NCBI RefSeq assembly: GCF_000244955.1
Contig: NZ_CM001439.1
Span: forward strand, 4,583,234 to 4,647,233
DNA: 64,000 bases
Reading direction: 5' to 3'
Origin: Saccharomonospora marina XMU15
GTDB lineage: Bacteria > Actinomycetota > Actinomycetes > Mycobacteriales > Pseudonocardiaceae
Shown: in pieces, positions 41,005-48,845 of the stretch
Layout: the number at the start of each line of letters is the position of its first letter
Numbering within the stretch: position 1 is the first letter of the stretch
Program-made: the position numbers and the translations under genes
The notes under the pieces: generated by a model
What the model was told of the DNA's origin: nothing
Seen by the model: only the letters and a program-made list of their open reading frames with translations
Databases searched by the model: none

Positions 41005-42161
41005 CCCTCCAGCGCGGCGCGCAGGTCGGCGAGCAGGTCGCGGGGGTCTTCGATACCCACCGAAAGCCGCACCAACTCGGCGGGGACCGCGAGCATCGAA
41101 CCAGCCACGCTCGCGTGCGTCATGCGACCGGGATGCTCGATCAGCGACTCCACGCCACCCAGCGACTCCGCGAGCACGAACAGCCTGGTCCGTGCGGCCA
41201 TGTCGAGCGCGGCTCGCTCGCCGTCCGCGTGGGTGAACGACACCATGCCACCGAACCTGCGCATCTGCTTGGCCGCGAGCGCGTGGCCCGGGTCGTCCGG
41301 CAGTCCCGGGTAGTAGACCCTGCTCACCTTCGGGTGCTCGGTGAGCGCCTGCGCTATGAACTCGGCGTTGTCGCAATGCCGTTCCATCCGCACGGCCAGC
41401 GTCTTCAGCCCGCGCAGTGTCAGCCACGCGTCGAACGCGCCAGGTACCGCACCGGCGGAATTACGCAGGAAGAACAGCGAATCCGCGATCTCGTCGGAAT
41501 CGGTCACCACCGCGCCACCGACCACATCGGAGTGTCCACCGAGGTACTTCGTCGTGGAGTGCACCACGATGTCCGCGCCCGAAGCCAGCGGCGTCTGCAG
41601 GTACGGGGTGGCGAAGGTGTTGTCCACGACCAGCCGCGCACCGACTTCGTGCGCGACGTCCGCCAGCGCCGAGATGTCGGCGATTCCCAGCAGCGGGTTC
41701 GTGGGTGACTCACACCAGATCAGCTTGGTCTGCGGGCGGACAGCGGCCCTGACCTCGTCCGGATCGGACAGCGGCACCACGCTGTAGCTGACGCCCCAAC
41801 CGGTCAGCACCTTGTCGATCAGCCGGAACGTGCCGCCGTAGGCGTCGTTGCCGAGCAGCAGGTGATCGCCGGGCCGAAGGGCGGTCCGCAACACCGCGTC
41901 GCTCGCGGCCATGCCCGACGCGAATGCCAGCGCGTGTCGCCCGCCCTCCAGCGCGGCAAGCGCCTGCTCCAACGCGGTGCGCGTCGGGTTGGCCGTGCGC
42001 GAGTACTCGTAGCCACCTTCGCGTGTCTCGCCGACACGATCCTGGGCGTAGGTGGAGGTCTGGTAGATCGGCACGATCACGGCGCCGGTGCGGGGGTCGG
42101 GCTCTTGACCGGCATGGATGGCGCGGGTCTCGAAGCCGTGTCCGGATGGGTCGGAAACCAT
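40992..42161 (-). CDS. metB: cystathionine gamma-synthase
   Basis: 389 residues of the Cys/Met-metabolism PLP family. The PLP lysine is in VVHSTTKYLGGHSDVVGG, and YSRTANPTR, SGMAASDAVL and GGVESLIEHPGRMTHAS are typical of CGS. It joins an activated homoserine with cysteine to form cystathionine; in actinobacteria it often works in both trans-sulfuration directions. It lies in the same order as Rv1079 near cbs, so the pair links Met and Cys metabolism. Confidence 0.94.
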   Translation of the reverse strand: MVSDPSGHGFETRAIHAGQEPDPRTGAVIVPIYQTSTYAQDRVGETREGGYEYSRTANPTRTALEQALAALEGGRHALAFASGMAASDAVLRTALRPGDHLLLGNDAYGGTFRLIDKVLTGWGVSYSVVPLSDPDEVRAAVRPQTKLIWCESPTNPLLGIADISALADVAHEVGARLVVDNTFATPYLQTPLASGADIVVHSTTKYLGGHSDVVGGAVVTDSDEIADSLFFLRNSAGAVPGAFDAWLTLRGLKTLAVRMERHCDNAEFIAQALTEHPKVSRVYYPGLPDDPGHALAAKQMRRFGGMVSFTHADGERAALDMAARTRLFVLAESLGGVESLIEHPGRMTHASVAGSMLAVPAELVRLSVGIEDPRDLLADLRAALEGQGR

Positions 42162-42231
42162 GGGTCCAGCCTAGGCCCAAGCGGTGTGCGGCGGGCCTGC
42201 CGGACCCCACCGCCACAACAGCGACACAACA

Positions 42232-42269
42232 GCATCGTGCCCCGGCCGATTCGACCGGGGGCACGATGC
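42232..42269 (-). terminator. strong hairpin terminator downstream of pra
   Basis: GCATCGTGCCCCGG (42232-42245) pairs with CCGGGGGCACGATGC (42255-42269) with one bulged base and a 9-nt loop. On the minus strand it follows the pra stop by about 20 bp and is followed by TGTTGTGT. It also insulates metB from pra. Confidence 0.75.
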
Positions 42270-42290
42270 CGGTTCTCGTACTTCAGCGGA

Positions 42291-43664
42291 TCACCACTGC
42301 TGCGGGGGCTGACCGGGCTGGCCGGGCTGGCCGAAACCGCCGGGCTGCCCCGGCGGCTGACCACCGAACCCGCCCGGTTGCTGCGGCGGCTGGCCCGGCT
42401 GACCGAACCCGCCGCTGGGTGGGTACTGCCCACCGGGCTGCTGCGGCGGCTGGCCCGGCTGACCGAACCCACCCGGCTGACCGAACCCACCCGGCTGGCC
42501 GAAGCCGGCGCCCGGAGGTCCGAACCCGCCCGGACCGCCGAATCCCGCGGGCCCACCGGGACCGCCCGGCCCACCAGGACCCGGGCGACCCTGACCGCCC
42601 AGCCCGACGTAGCCCGCGGTCTGCGGAATCACTGCCAGCACGCCAACGGCCAGGATGAAGATGCCGAAGATCAGCGTGAACACGATCCGGGTCGGCGGCT
42701 CACCGCCCTCCGACATCAGCAGGATCGAGAACAGCAGCAGGAAGAAGCCGCCGCCGATGGTGACGTAGGGAATGATCTTCCGCAGCCCCGCACCGACCTT
42801 GTCGACGAGCGCGTGCGCCACCCCGCTCGCCGCCGCGAGCACACCGCCGACCAGCAGCATGATGAGGTAGAAGTAGATCCGGCCGGGGATCTCACTCATC
42901 GCGCTGTCGATCTGGTCCTCGATGGCGGAGCGGCACTCGTCCTCGCTCATGCCACTGCTCTGCGCGCACTGCTCGACGGCCTGATCGACCTGCGAACCAC
43001 CCGGCGAACCGATGTCGGACAGCAGCGTGATGGCGAGGATCGCGCCGATGATGCCGAGCACCGCGACGAGGCCGCCCGCGATCCAGGCGAACAGTTGGTT
43101 ACCACCGCTACGCGGCGGACCACCGGCGAACCCCGGGGGCGCGCCGTACGGTCCAGGGGGTGGCGCGCCGAAGCCACCCTGCGCCTGCGCGGGGTCGAAG
43201 CCACCTGGCTGACCGAAGCCGGGCTGAGGCGGCTGCTGCGCAGGAGCGCCGAAACCACCGGGAGCGCCCTGCTGGCCGAAGGGGGCCTGTTGCCCGAAGC
43301 CGCCCTGCTGCCCGAAACCCTGCGGGTTCATCGCGGCCGGGTTGTCAGCCGCGCTGGGCGGGGGCGCGTAGGGGATCGAGGGCTGTGGACCAGACCCCGG
43401 CGCGACGAGCTGGGTCGACTCGGCACCGCTGCCCTCGCCCTGCTGCTCTCCCGATTCCTGGCCGGAGCCCGGCTGGACGACCTGGGTCGGCTCGGGATTG
43501 TCGCCGAACGGCTGCTCCTCCTGCGACTGTGACGGCTGCACCGCCTGGGTCGGTTCCGAGGAACCGAACGGGCTGTCTTGCTGCGGTTGTGGGCCACTGG
43601 GAGGGCCCTGGGGTGGCTGTTGCCCGCCGCCCCAGGGTTGGTTCGGCGGCTGCGGAGCACTCAT
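42291..43664 (-). CDS. pra: proline/glycine-rich tetraspan membrane protein (Pra-like)
   Basis: 457 residues. The N-terminal ~190 residues are Pro/Gln/Gly-rich and disordered, then four membrane helices follow (LFAWIAGGLVAVLGIIGAI; YFYLIMLLVGGVLAAASG; PYVTIGGGFFLLLFSILL; FTLIFGIFILAVGVLAVI). A loop with two Cys (EQCAQSSGMSEDECRS) lies between helices 1 and 2, and a C-terminal tail repeats GQPGGFGQP units. The order cbs-pra-metB matches the mycobacterial proline-rich antigen homologue Rv1078. Biochemical role unknown. Confidence 0.75.
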   Translation of the reverse strand: MSAPQPPNQPWGGGQQPPQGPPSGPQPQQDSPFGSSEPTQAVQPSQSQEEQPFGDNPEPTQVVQPGSGQESGEQQGEGSGAESTQLVAPGSGPQPSIPYAPPPSAADNPAAMNPQGFGQQGGFGQQAPFGQQGAPGGFGAPAQQPPQPGFGQPGGFDPAQAQGGFGAPPPGPYGAPPGFAGGPPRSGGNQLFAWIAGGLVAVLGIIGAILAITLLSDIGSPGGSQVDQAVEQCAQSSGMSEDECRSAIEDQIDSAMSEIPGRIYFYLIMLLVGGVLAAASGVAHALVDKVGAGLRKIIPYVTIGGGFFLLLFSILLMSEGGEPPTRIVFTLIFGIFILAVGVLAVIPQTAGYVGLGGQGRPGPGGPGGPGGPAGFGGPGGFGPPGAGFGQPGGFGQPGGFGQPGQPPQQPGGQYPPSGGFGQPGQPPQQPGGFGGQPPGQPGGFGQPGQPGQPPQQW

Positions 43665-43792
43665 GTGGGTCTTGAACCCCCTTGACGAGGACCTTGGTGA
43701 TTTCGCTCGCGCACACGCTATCGGATGCGAGCCCGGATTGGTCGCAATGCCCCACAGAGTTGGCGCGATTGCCGTCACCGAGTTACCGGCGG

Positions 43793-45166
43793 TCACTGGT
43801 GGCCGGAAAGGAAGGCCAGCAGATCCTGCCGCGTGATCACCCCCGCGGGCTTGCCGCCGAGCAGCACGAGCGCGCCGTCGGCGGAGCCCAGCGCCGTCAT
43901 CGCCGCGCTGACCCGCTCGCCGGAGCCGATGGTCGGCAGCGGAGGCGACATGTGCCGCTCCAGCCGGTGCGCCAGCGCGGCCTTACCGGTGAACAGGGCT
44001 TCGAGCAGGTCACGCTCGTTGACCGCGCCGACCACCTCCGCGGCCATCACCGGTGGTTCGGCGCTGACCACCGGCATCTGGCTCACGCCGAACTCGCGCA
44101 GGATGGCCACCGCCTCGGCGACGGTCTCGTTCGGGTGGGTGTGCACCAGTTCGGGCAGCCTTCCGTCCTTACGGCGAAGCACGTCGCCCACCGTGGCGCC
44201 GGTGGAATCCGGTGAGAGGAAGCCGTAGGACGACATCCAGGCGTCGTTGAAGACCTTGCCGAGGTAGCCGCGCCCACCGTCGGGGAGCAGGACCACGATC
44301 ACGTCGTCGGCGTCGCAGCGCTGCGCCAGCCGCAGGGCGGCGGCGACGGCCATGCCGCACGAGCCACCGACCAGCAGGCCCTCCTCCTTCGCCAGCCGCC
44401 GAGTGGTGTTGAACGACTCACCGTCGGACACCGCGATGATCTCGTCCGCGATGTCGCGGTCGTAGGTCGCGGGCCAGAAGTCCTCTCCCACACCCTCGAC
44501 CAGGTAGGGCCTTCCGCCGCCGCCGGAGTAGACCGAGCCCTCCGGATCGGCACCGACCACGCGGACCCGGCCGCCGGACACCTCCTTGAGGTAGCGCCCC
44601 GTGCCCGAGATGGTGCCGCCCGTGCCGACCCCGGCGACGAAGTGAGTCACCTTGCCCTCGGTCTGCCGCCAGATCTCCGGCCCGGTGGAGTGGTAATGGC
44701 TCTGCGGGTTCTGCTCGTTGGCGTACTGGTTGGGTTTCCAACCGCCCTCGATCTCCCGCGCGAGTCGGTCGGAGACGCTGTAGTAGGACTCGGGGTGGTC
44801 CGGCGGCACGGCCGTCGGGCAGACCACGACCTCGGCACCGTATGCGGCGAGGACGTTGCGCTTGTCCTCGCTGACCTTGTCCGGGCACACGAAGACACAC
44901 CGGTATCCCTTGCGCTGAGCGACCATCGCCAGGCCGATTCCGGTGTTTCCGGAGGTGGGCTCCACGATGGTTCCGCCAGGCCGCAGCTCGCCGGACGCCT
45001 CGGCCGCCTCCACCATGCGCAGCGCGATGCGGTCCTTCACGCTGCCGCCCGGGTTGAAGTACTCGACCTTGGCCAGTACGAGTGGGCGCAGGCCTTCGGC
45101 GAGTGTGTTGAGTCTGACCAGCGGGGTGTTGCCCACGAGGTCGATGACGTGGTCCACGTAGTCCAT
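43793..45166 (-). CDS. cbs: cystathionine beta-synthase
   Basis: 457 residues. The PLP lysine is in NPGGSVKDRIALR and the binding loop is EPTSGNTGIGLAM; GVGTGGTISGTGRYLKE binds the phosphate. The C-terminal third (~335-455) holds two CBS domains (LVHTHPNETVAEAVAIL; MTALGSADGALVLL) for allosteric control, with no heme-binding N-terminal extension. It condenses serine and homocysteine to cystathionine, the first step of reverse trans-sulfuration. Orthologous by position to Rv1077. Confidence 0.95.
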   Translation of the reverse strand: MDYVDHVIDLVGNTPLVRLNTLAEGLRPLVLAKVEYFNPGGSVKDRIALRMVEAAEASGELRPGGTIVEPTSGNTGIGLAMVAQRKGYRCVFVCPDKVSEDKRNVLAAYGAEVVVCPTAVPPDHPESYYSVSDRLAREIEGGWKPNQYANEQNPQSHYHSTGPEIWRQTEGKVTHFVAGVGTGGTISGTGRYLKEVSGGRVRVVGADPEGSVYSGGGGRPYLVEGVGEDFWPATYDRDIADEIIAVSDGESFNTTRRLAKEEGLLVGGSCGMAVAAALRLAQRCDADDVIVVLLPDGGRGYLGKVFNDAWMSSYGFLSPDSTGATVGDVLRRKDGRLPELVHTHPNETVAEAVAILREFGVSQMPVVSAEPPVMAAEVVGAVNERDLLEALFTGKAALAHRLERHMSPPLPTIGSGERVSAAMTALGSADGALVLLGGKPAGVITRQDLLAFLSGHQ

Positions 45167-45352
45167 GTGGCCAGCCTAGACACCCGCCATGCGCTCCCCC
45201 ACCGCGCGAGCGAGGGTGAACGGTCCGAACAGGACCAGCGCCTGCGGCGCGTGCCGTGCTTGGCTGTGCGAGGCCGTGCGACGAAGACCACCGTGTCGCG
45301 TCCCGGCCACAGGGACGCCTGGCCTTCCCAACCGCGAGGATGCAGGATATTA

Positions 45353-45368
45353 CTAAGCAATTGCTTAG
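45353..45368. promoter_or_regulatory. perfect 16-bp palindrome upstream of the thiolase
   Basis: CTAAGCAATTGCTTAG is a perfect palindrome ending 22 bp before the thiolase ATG, in an AT-rich patch. TAAGCA-type palindromes are typical operators of TetR-family regulators of acyl-CoA and steroid breakdown, but no such regulator gene is adjacent here. Confidence 0.7.
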
Positions 45369-45390
45369 CAGATTCGAAGGAGTGTCCGCC

Positions 45391-46611
45391 ATGCCGGAAG
45401 CCGTGATCGTCTCCGCCGCTCGCTCGCCAATCGGCCGCGCGAACAAAGGCTCGCTGGTGGATATGCGACCAGACGACCTCACCGCGCAGATGGTGCGGGC
45501 CGCGCTGGACAAGGTGCCGCAGCTCGACCCCGCCGACATCGACGACCTGATGCTGGGCTGCGGCCTGCCGGGCGGCGAGTCCGGCTTCAACATGGCCAGG
45601 GTGGTCGCGGTCGAACTCGGCTACGATCACCTGCCTGGCTGCACCATCACCCGCTACTGCTCCTCCAGCCTGCAGACCACCAGGATGGCCATGCACGCGA
45701 TCAAGGCGGGCGAAGGTGACGTGTTCATCTCGGCAGGTGTCGAAACCGTGTCCCGCTCGGTGAAGGGCAGCTCGGATTCCTGGCCCGACACGCAGAACCC
45801 GATCTTCGCCGACGCGAAGGCACGCACGGCCCGCACCGCAGAGCAGGGCGCCGACAGCTGGACCGACCCCAGGCAGGCAGGCCAACTGCCCGACGTCTAC
45901 ATCGCGATGGGCCAGACCGCGGAGAACCTGGCGCTGTTGAAGAACGTCTCCCGCGAGGAGATGGACTCCTTCGGGGTGCGCTCGCAGAACCTCGCGGAGA
46001 AGGCGATCGCCGACGGCTTCTGGGCCAAGGACATCACCCCCGTGACGCTGCCCGACGGCACCGTGGTCACCGCCGACGACGGTCCGCGCCCCGGCGTGAC
46101 GCTGGAGGGCGTTTCCGCACTCAAGCCGGTGTTCCGGCCGGACGGCCGGGTCACGGCGGGCAACTGCTGCCCGCTGAACGACGGCGCTGCCGCGCTGGTG
46201 ATCATGAGCGATACCAAGGCGAAGGAACTCGGGATCACACCGCTGGCCAGGATCGTTTCGACCGGCGTCTCCGCGCTGTCCCCCGAGATCATGGGCTACG
46301 GACCGGTGGAGGCGTCCAAGCAGGCGCTGGCCAGGGCCGGGATGTCGATCGACGACATCGACCTCGTGGAGATCAACGAGGCGTTCGCGGCGCAGGTCAT
46401 CCCCTCGTATCGCGACCTGGGCATCGACATCGAGCGGCTGAACGTCAACGGTGGCGCCATCGCCGTCGGCCACCCCTTCGGCATGACCGGTGCGCGCATC
46501 ACCTCGACCCTGATCAACTCACTGCGCCACCACGACAAGCAGTTCGGGCTGGAGACCATGTGTGTCGGTGGCGGCCAGGGCATGGCGATGGTGTTGGAGC
46601 GGCTGAGCTGA
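45391..46611 (+). CDS. fadA: acetyl-CoA acyltransferase (thiolase)
   Basis: 406 residues. The nucleophilic Cys is in ITRYCSSSLQTT, the second site in INEAFAAQVI and GGAIAVGHPFGMTGAR, and the C-terminal Cys in ETMCVGGGQGMAM. It belongs to the degradative thiolase group and should release acetyl-CoA from 3-ketoacyl-CoA in beta-oxidation. The ATG at 45391 has GAAGGAG upstream. Divergent from cbs, as fadA3 (Rv1074c) is close to cbs in mycobacteria. Confidence 0.93.
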   Translation: MPEAVIVSAARSPIGRANKGSLVDMRPDDLTAQMVRAALDKVPQLDPADIDDLMLGCGLPGGESGFNMARVVAVELGYDHLPGCTITRYCSSSLQTTRMAMHAIKAGEGDVFISAGVETVSRSVKGSSDSWPDTQNPIFADAKARTARTAEQGADSWTDPRQAGQLPDVYIAMGQTAENLALLKNVSREEMDSFGVRSQNLAEKAIADGFWAKDITPVTLPDGTVVTADDGPRPGVTLEGVSALKPVFRPDGRVTAGNCCPLNDGAAALVIMSDTKAKELGITPLARIVSTGVSALSPEIMGYGPVEASKQALARAGMSIDDIDLVEINEAFAAQVIPSYRDLGIDIERLNVNGGAIAVGHPFGMTGARITSTLINSLRHHDKQFGLETMCVGGGQGMAMVLERLS

Positions 46612-46629
46612 CCGGGGCCGACCGGGTAA

Positions 46630-46677
46630 GGCGTGAGTGTTCGGCGTGGCCCCAGGGCGCCGCTGAACACTCACGCC
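46630..46677. terminator. bidirectional terminator between thiolase and LppU-like gene
   Basis: Arms 46630-46646 and 46661-46677 pair over 17 positions (core GGCGTGAGTGTTC with GAACACTCACGCC, one G-T pair) around a 14-nt loop. It lies between two converging genes, 19 bp after the thiolase stop. Confidence 0.75.
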
Positions 46678-46694
46678 GTCGTGCTCGAAAACGG

Positions 46695-47464
46695 TCAGAC
46701 CGAGGTCGGCGGGATCAGGCAGACGACCGTGGCTGGCTCGGCGTAGTAGATGCCCTGCGCCTGGTCGAACTCCGCGCAGACCTGCTCCATATCGGTGGTC
46801 CCGCTCGCCACCTTGGCGACCGCCACCTCCGCGGCCGGGTCGGTGCACGCCACGCGCTCATAACCCTTGGTCGGAGAGGTGACGTTGGCGAAGCAGTCTC
46901 CATCTCTCGCGTTGATCATGAGGCAGAACTTGGCGCCGCCGTCGTAGGAGATCTCGTCGTAGTTGCCGTCGGGGCAACTGCCGCTACCGTCGTCCAGCTT
47001 GACGGCGACTTTGACCGTGGCCTTGTCGTCGCCACAGTCGACCTTCATCGGCTGCTTCTCGGCGTCGGAGGAGAACTCCGGCACGTTGAGACACTCGCCC
47101 ACCTCGGCGTTCCAGCCGGCGTAACGCAGCCCGACCGCCCCGAGTGCGACGACGGCACCCACGACGACCACCGCCACCGGTACCCCGACCTTGAGCCACA
47201 GCCTGCGCTTCTTCGGCGGTGGCGGCAGCGGCGGCTGGCCCATACCCGGCTGCCCGGGATAGGAGGCTGGCCTGGCGGCTGCTGTCCGTAACCGAAGCCG
47301 CCGGGCTGCCCCGGTGGGGGCGGGAACGACGACTGGCCGGCCGGGGGTTGCCCGTACGGCTGCTGCCCGGCTGGAGGACCGTAGGACGGTCCTCCGGCCG
47401 GAGGCGGGCTGTACGGGTTCGGTCTGCCGGAATCCGGCTGACCAGGGTATGGCGGAACCGTCAC
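46695..47464 (-). pseudogene. LppU/SCO3897-like membrane-anchored protein broken by a frameshift
   Basis: Two frames make one protein. The first (from GTG 47464, after GAGAGG) is a Pro/Gly/Gln-rich segment ending GYGQQPPGQPP. The second continues GMGQPPLPPPPKKRRLW, then a membrane helix (VGVPVAVVVVGAVVALGAVG) and an exported Cys-rich domain (VGECLNVPEF; MKVDCGD; FCLMINARDGDCF; ACTDPA; VVCLIP). One missing C in a run on the coding strand (near 47260-47264) would restore QPPYPGQPGMGQPP across the junction. It may be a sequencing error or a real mutation. If real, an internal ATG at 47243 could still give the membrane and external part. Confidence 0.72.
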
Positions 47465-47566
47465 CACGAACCTCTCACACGATTTCAGGCGAAAACGACC
47501 CTGTCATCTAACACCGGGTGACCGACAACCCGAATGACCGCCTCGACCGGGAACGGGTTCATACGA

Positions 47567-47605
47567 CGAGGGGGCGCCCGGCTACTCGAGCCGGGCGCCC
47601 CCTCG
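47567..47605 (-). terminator. perfect 17-bp stem terminator downstream of the Bax-inhibitor-like gene
   Basis: The arms at 47567-47583 and 47589-47605 are perfect reverse complements (core GGGGGCGCCCGGC) with loop ACTCG. It starts 20 bp after the stop codon of the minus-strand membrane protein gene at 47625. Confidence 0.75.
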
Positions 47606-47624
47606 GACCAGGAGTGGCTGGGTG

Positions 47625-48443
47625 CTAGTCGCTGCCGTTGAGGTACGACAGCAGGCGCAGAATCTCCAGGTACAGCCAGACCAGGGTGACCATCAGGCCG
47701 AAGGCGACGTACCAGGACCACTTGGCGGGCACGCCTTCGCGGATCATCCGGTCGGCCATGTCGAAGTCCAGCAGGAAGCTGAACGCGGCGATGCCGATCA
47801 CCACGAGGCTGAAGATGATCGCGAGCGGGCCACCGTCACGCAGCCCCATGTTGACGCCGAACAGGCCGAGCACCAGGTTCGCGAGCATCAGCACGAGCGC
47901 GCCACCGAGCGCACCGATGATCCACTTGGTGAGCTTGGGCGTCACCTTGATGGCACCGGTCTTGTAGACCACGAGCATCACCGTGAACACCGCCGCGGTG
48001 GCCAGCACGGCCTGCAGCGCGATACCGGGGACGAGCAGTTCGAAAACGCCGGTGATCGCGCCGAGGAACACACCCTCCGCAGCGGAGTAGGCCAGCGTCA
48101 TCGGCCCACTGGCCATTTGCTTGAAGGTGATGACGAGCGCGAGCACGAGGCCGACGAGCATCCCGGCGATCATCGCGCCGGTGACGGCGCCCATCGAGTT
48201 GGCCGCGACCTGCGACTGCGCCCAGATGGCGGTGATGACCCCGACCAGCAGGGTCACGCCGAGGCTCGCACCGGTCTTCAGTACGACGTCGTCGACCGTC
48301 ATCGGGCGGTCGGCGGCGCCTTCGGCCGTCTGCGGGGCGCCGTAGCCGGGTACCCCGCCGTGCGGCTGGTTGAAGCCCGCGTAGGGTGCCCGCGCCGCAG
48401 CCGTCGGCAGGTTGCGGAATGCGGGGTTGCTAGAGGTTCGCAC
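47625..48443 (-). CDS. Bax inhibitor-1/YccA family membrane protein
   Basis: 272 residues. A ~70-residue N-terminus (SNPAFRNLPTAAARAPYAGF) precedes seven membrane helices; the family signature near the end is FDMADRMIREGVPAKWSWYVAFGLM, with Asp residues that in homologues control ion conductance. These YccA-like proteins are conserved in actinobacteria, possibly as calcium-leak channels or FtsH modulators. The GTG at 48443 follows AGGAGG. Confidence 0.9.
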   Translation of the reverse strand: MRTSSNPAFRNLPTAAARAPYAGFNQPHGGVPGYGAPQTAEGAADRPMTVDDVVLKTGASLGVTLLVGVITAIWAQSQVAANSMGAVTGAMIAGMLVGLVLALVITFKQMASGPMTLAYSAAEGVFLGAITGVFELLVPGIALQAVLATAAVFTVMLVVYKTGAIKVTPKLTKWIIGALGGALVLMLANLVLGLFGVNMGLRDGGPLAIIFSLVVIGIAAFSFLLDFDMADRMIREGVPAKWSWYVAFGLMVTLVWLYLEILRLLSYLNGSD

Positions 48444-48845
48444 CTGATCCTCCTGGATCTCCTGGCACTTGCATTGGGTATAACGACCGCTCGTGCCGGC
48501 CGGTTCCCGTAGGTCGGTAAAGGTCACTTTACCCACATCGGACCGGTTGGCCGTACACCAACGGTAATGGTGCCTGCCCGGATCGTCCCACAAGACGTCA
48601 ACCGGTTGCCTCGATCGCCCTACCCGGCTATCTCACCGGCCGCCCCGCACGATCGCGGCCGATCGCGGCGGGATACCGCTCGGCGTGCTCGTGACCTGCG
48701 GTGGCCGCCGGCTCGACGGCACGCGGGCCGCCCGATGGCCGGGCCATGATCGTTCGAACCGGCGCGAAACCACCATCGGAGCGCATCGCGCTGACAGAAT
48801 GCGCGTTGTCCGGTTGTCCGAGGCCGAGGCGACGAAGGGGCGGTC
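48444..48845. promoter_or_regulatory. 402-bp divergent promoter region with an inverted repeat
   Basis: No gene recognised. GGTAAAG (48516-48522) and CTTTACC (48527-48533) are perfect 7-bp arms with a 4-bp spacer, about 75 bp upstream of the Bax-inhibitor-like start. A direct repeat of GATCGCGGC lies near 48650-48668. The 3' end carries GAAGGGGCG before the acyl-CoA reductase ATG. Confidence 0.4.

Noticed and set aside
42162-42290. SAM or other sulfur-related riboswitch in front of metB
   Set aside because: The 129 bp hold mainly the pra terminator hairpin; no known riboswitch core was recognised.
42291-43664. Pro/Gly-rich repeats in pra as a DNA repeat array
   Set aside because: The repetition is at the protein level (GQPGGFGQP units) with variable codons; no regular spacer-repeat structure as in CRISPR.
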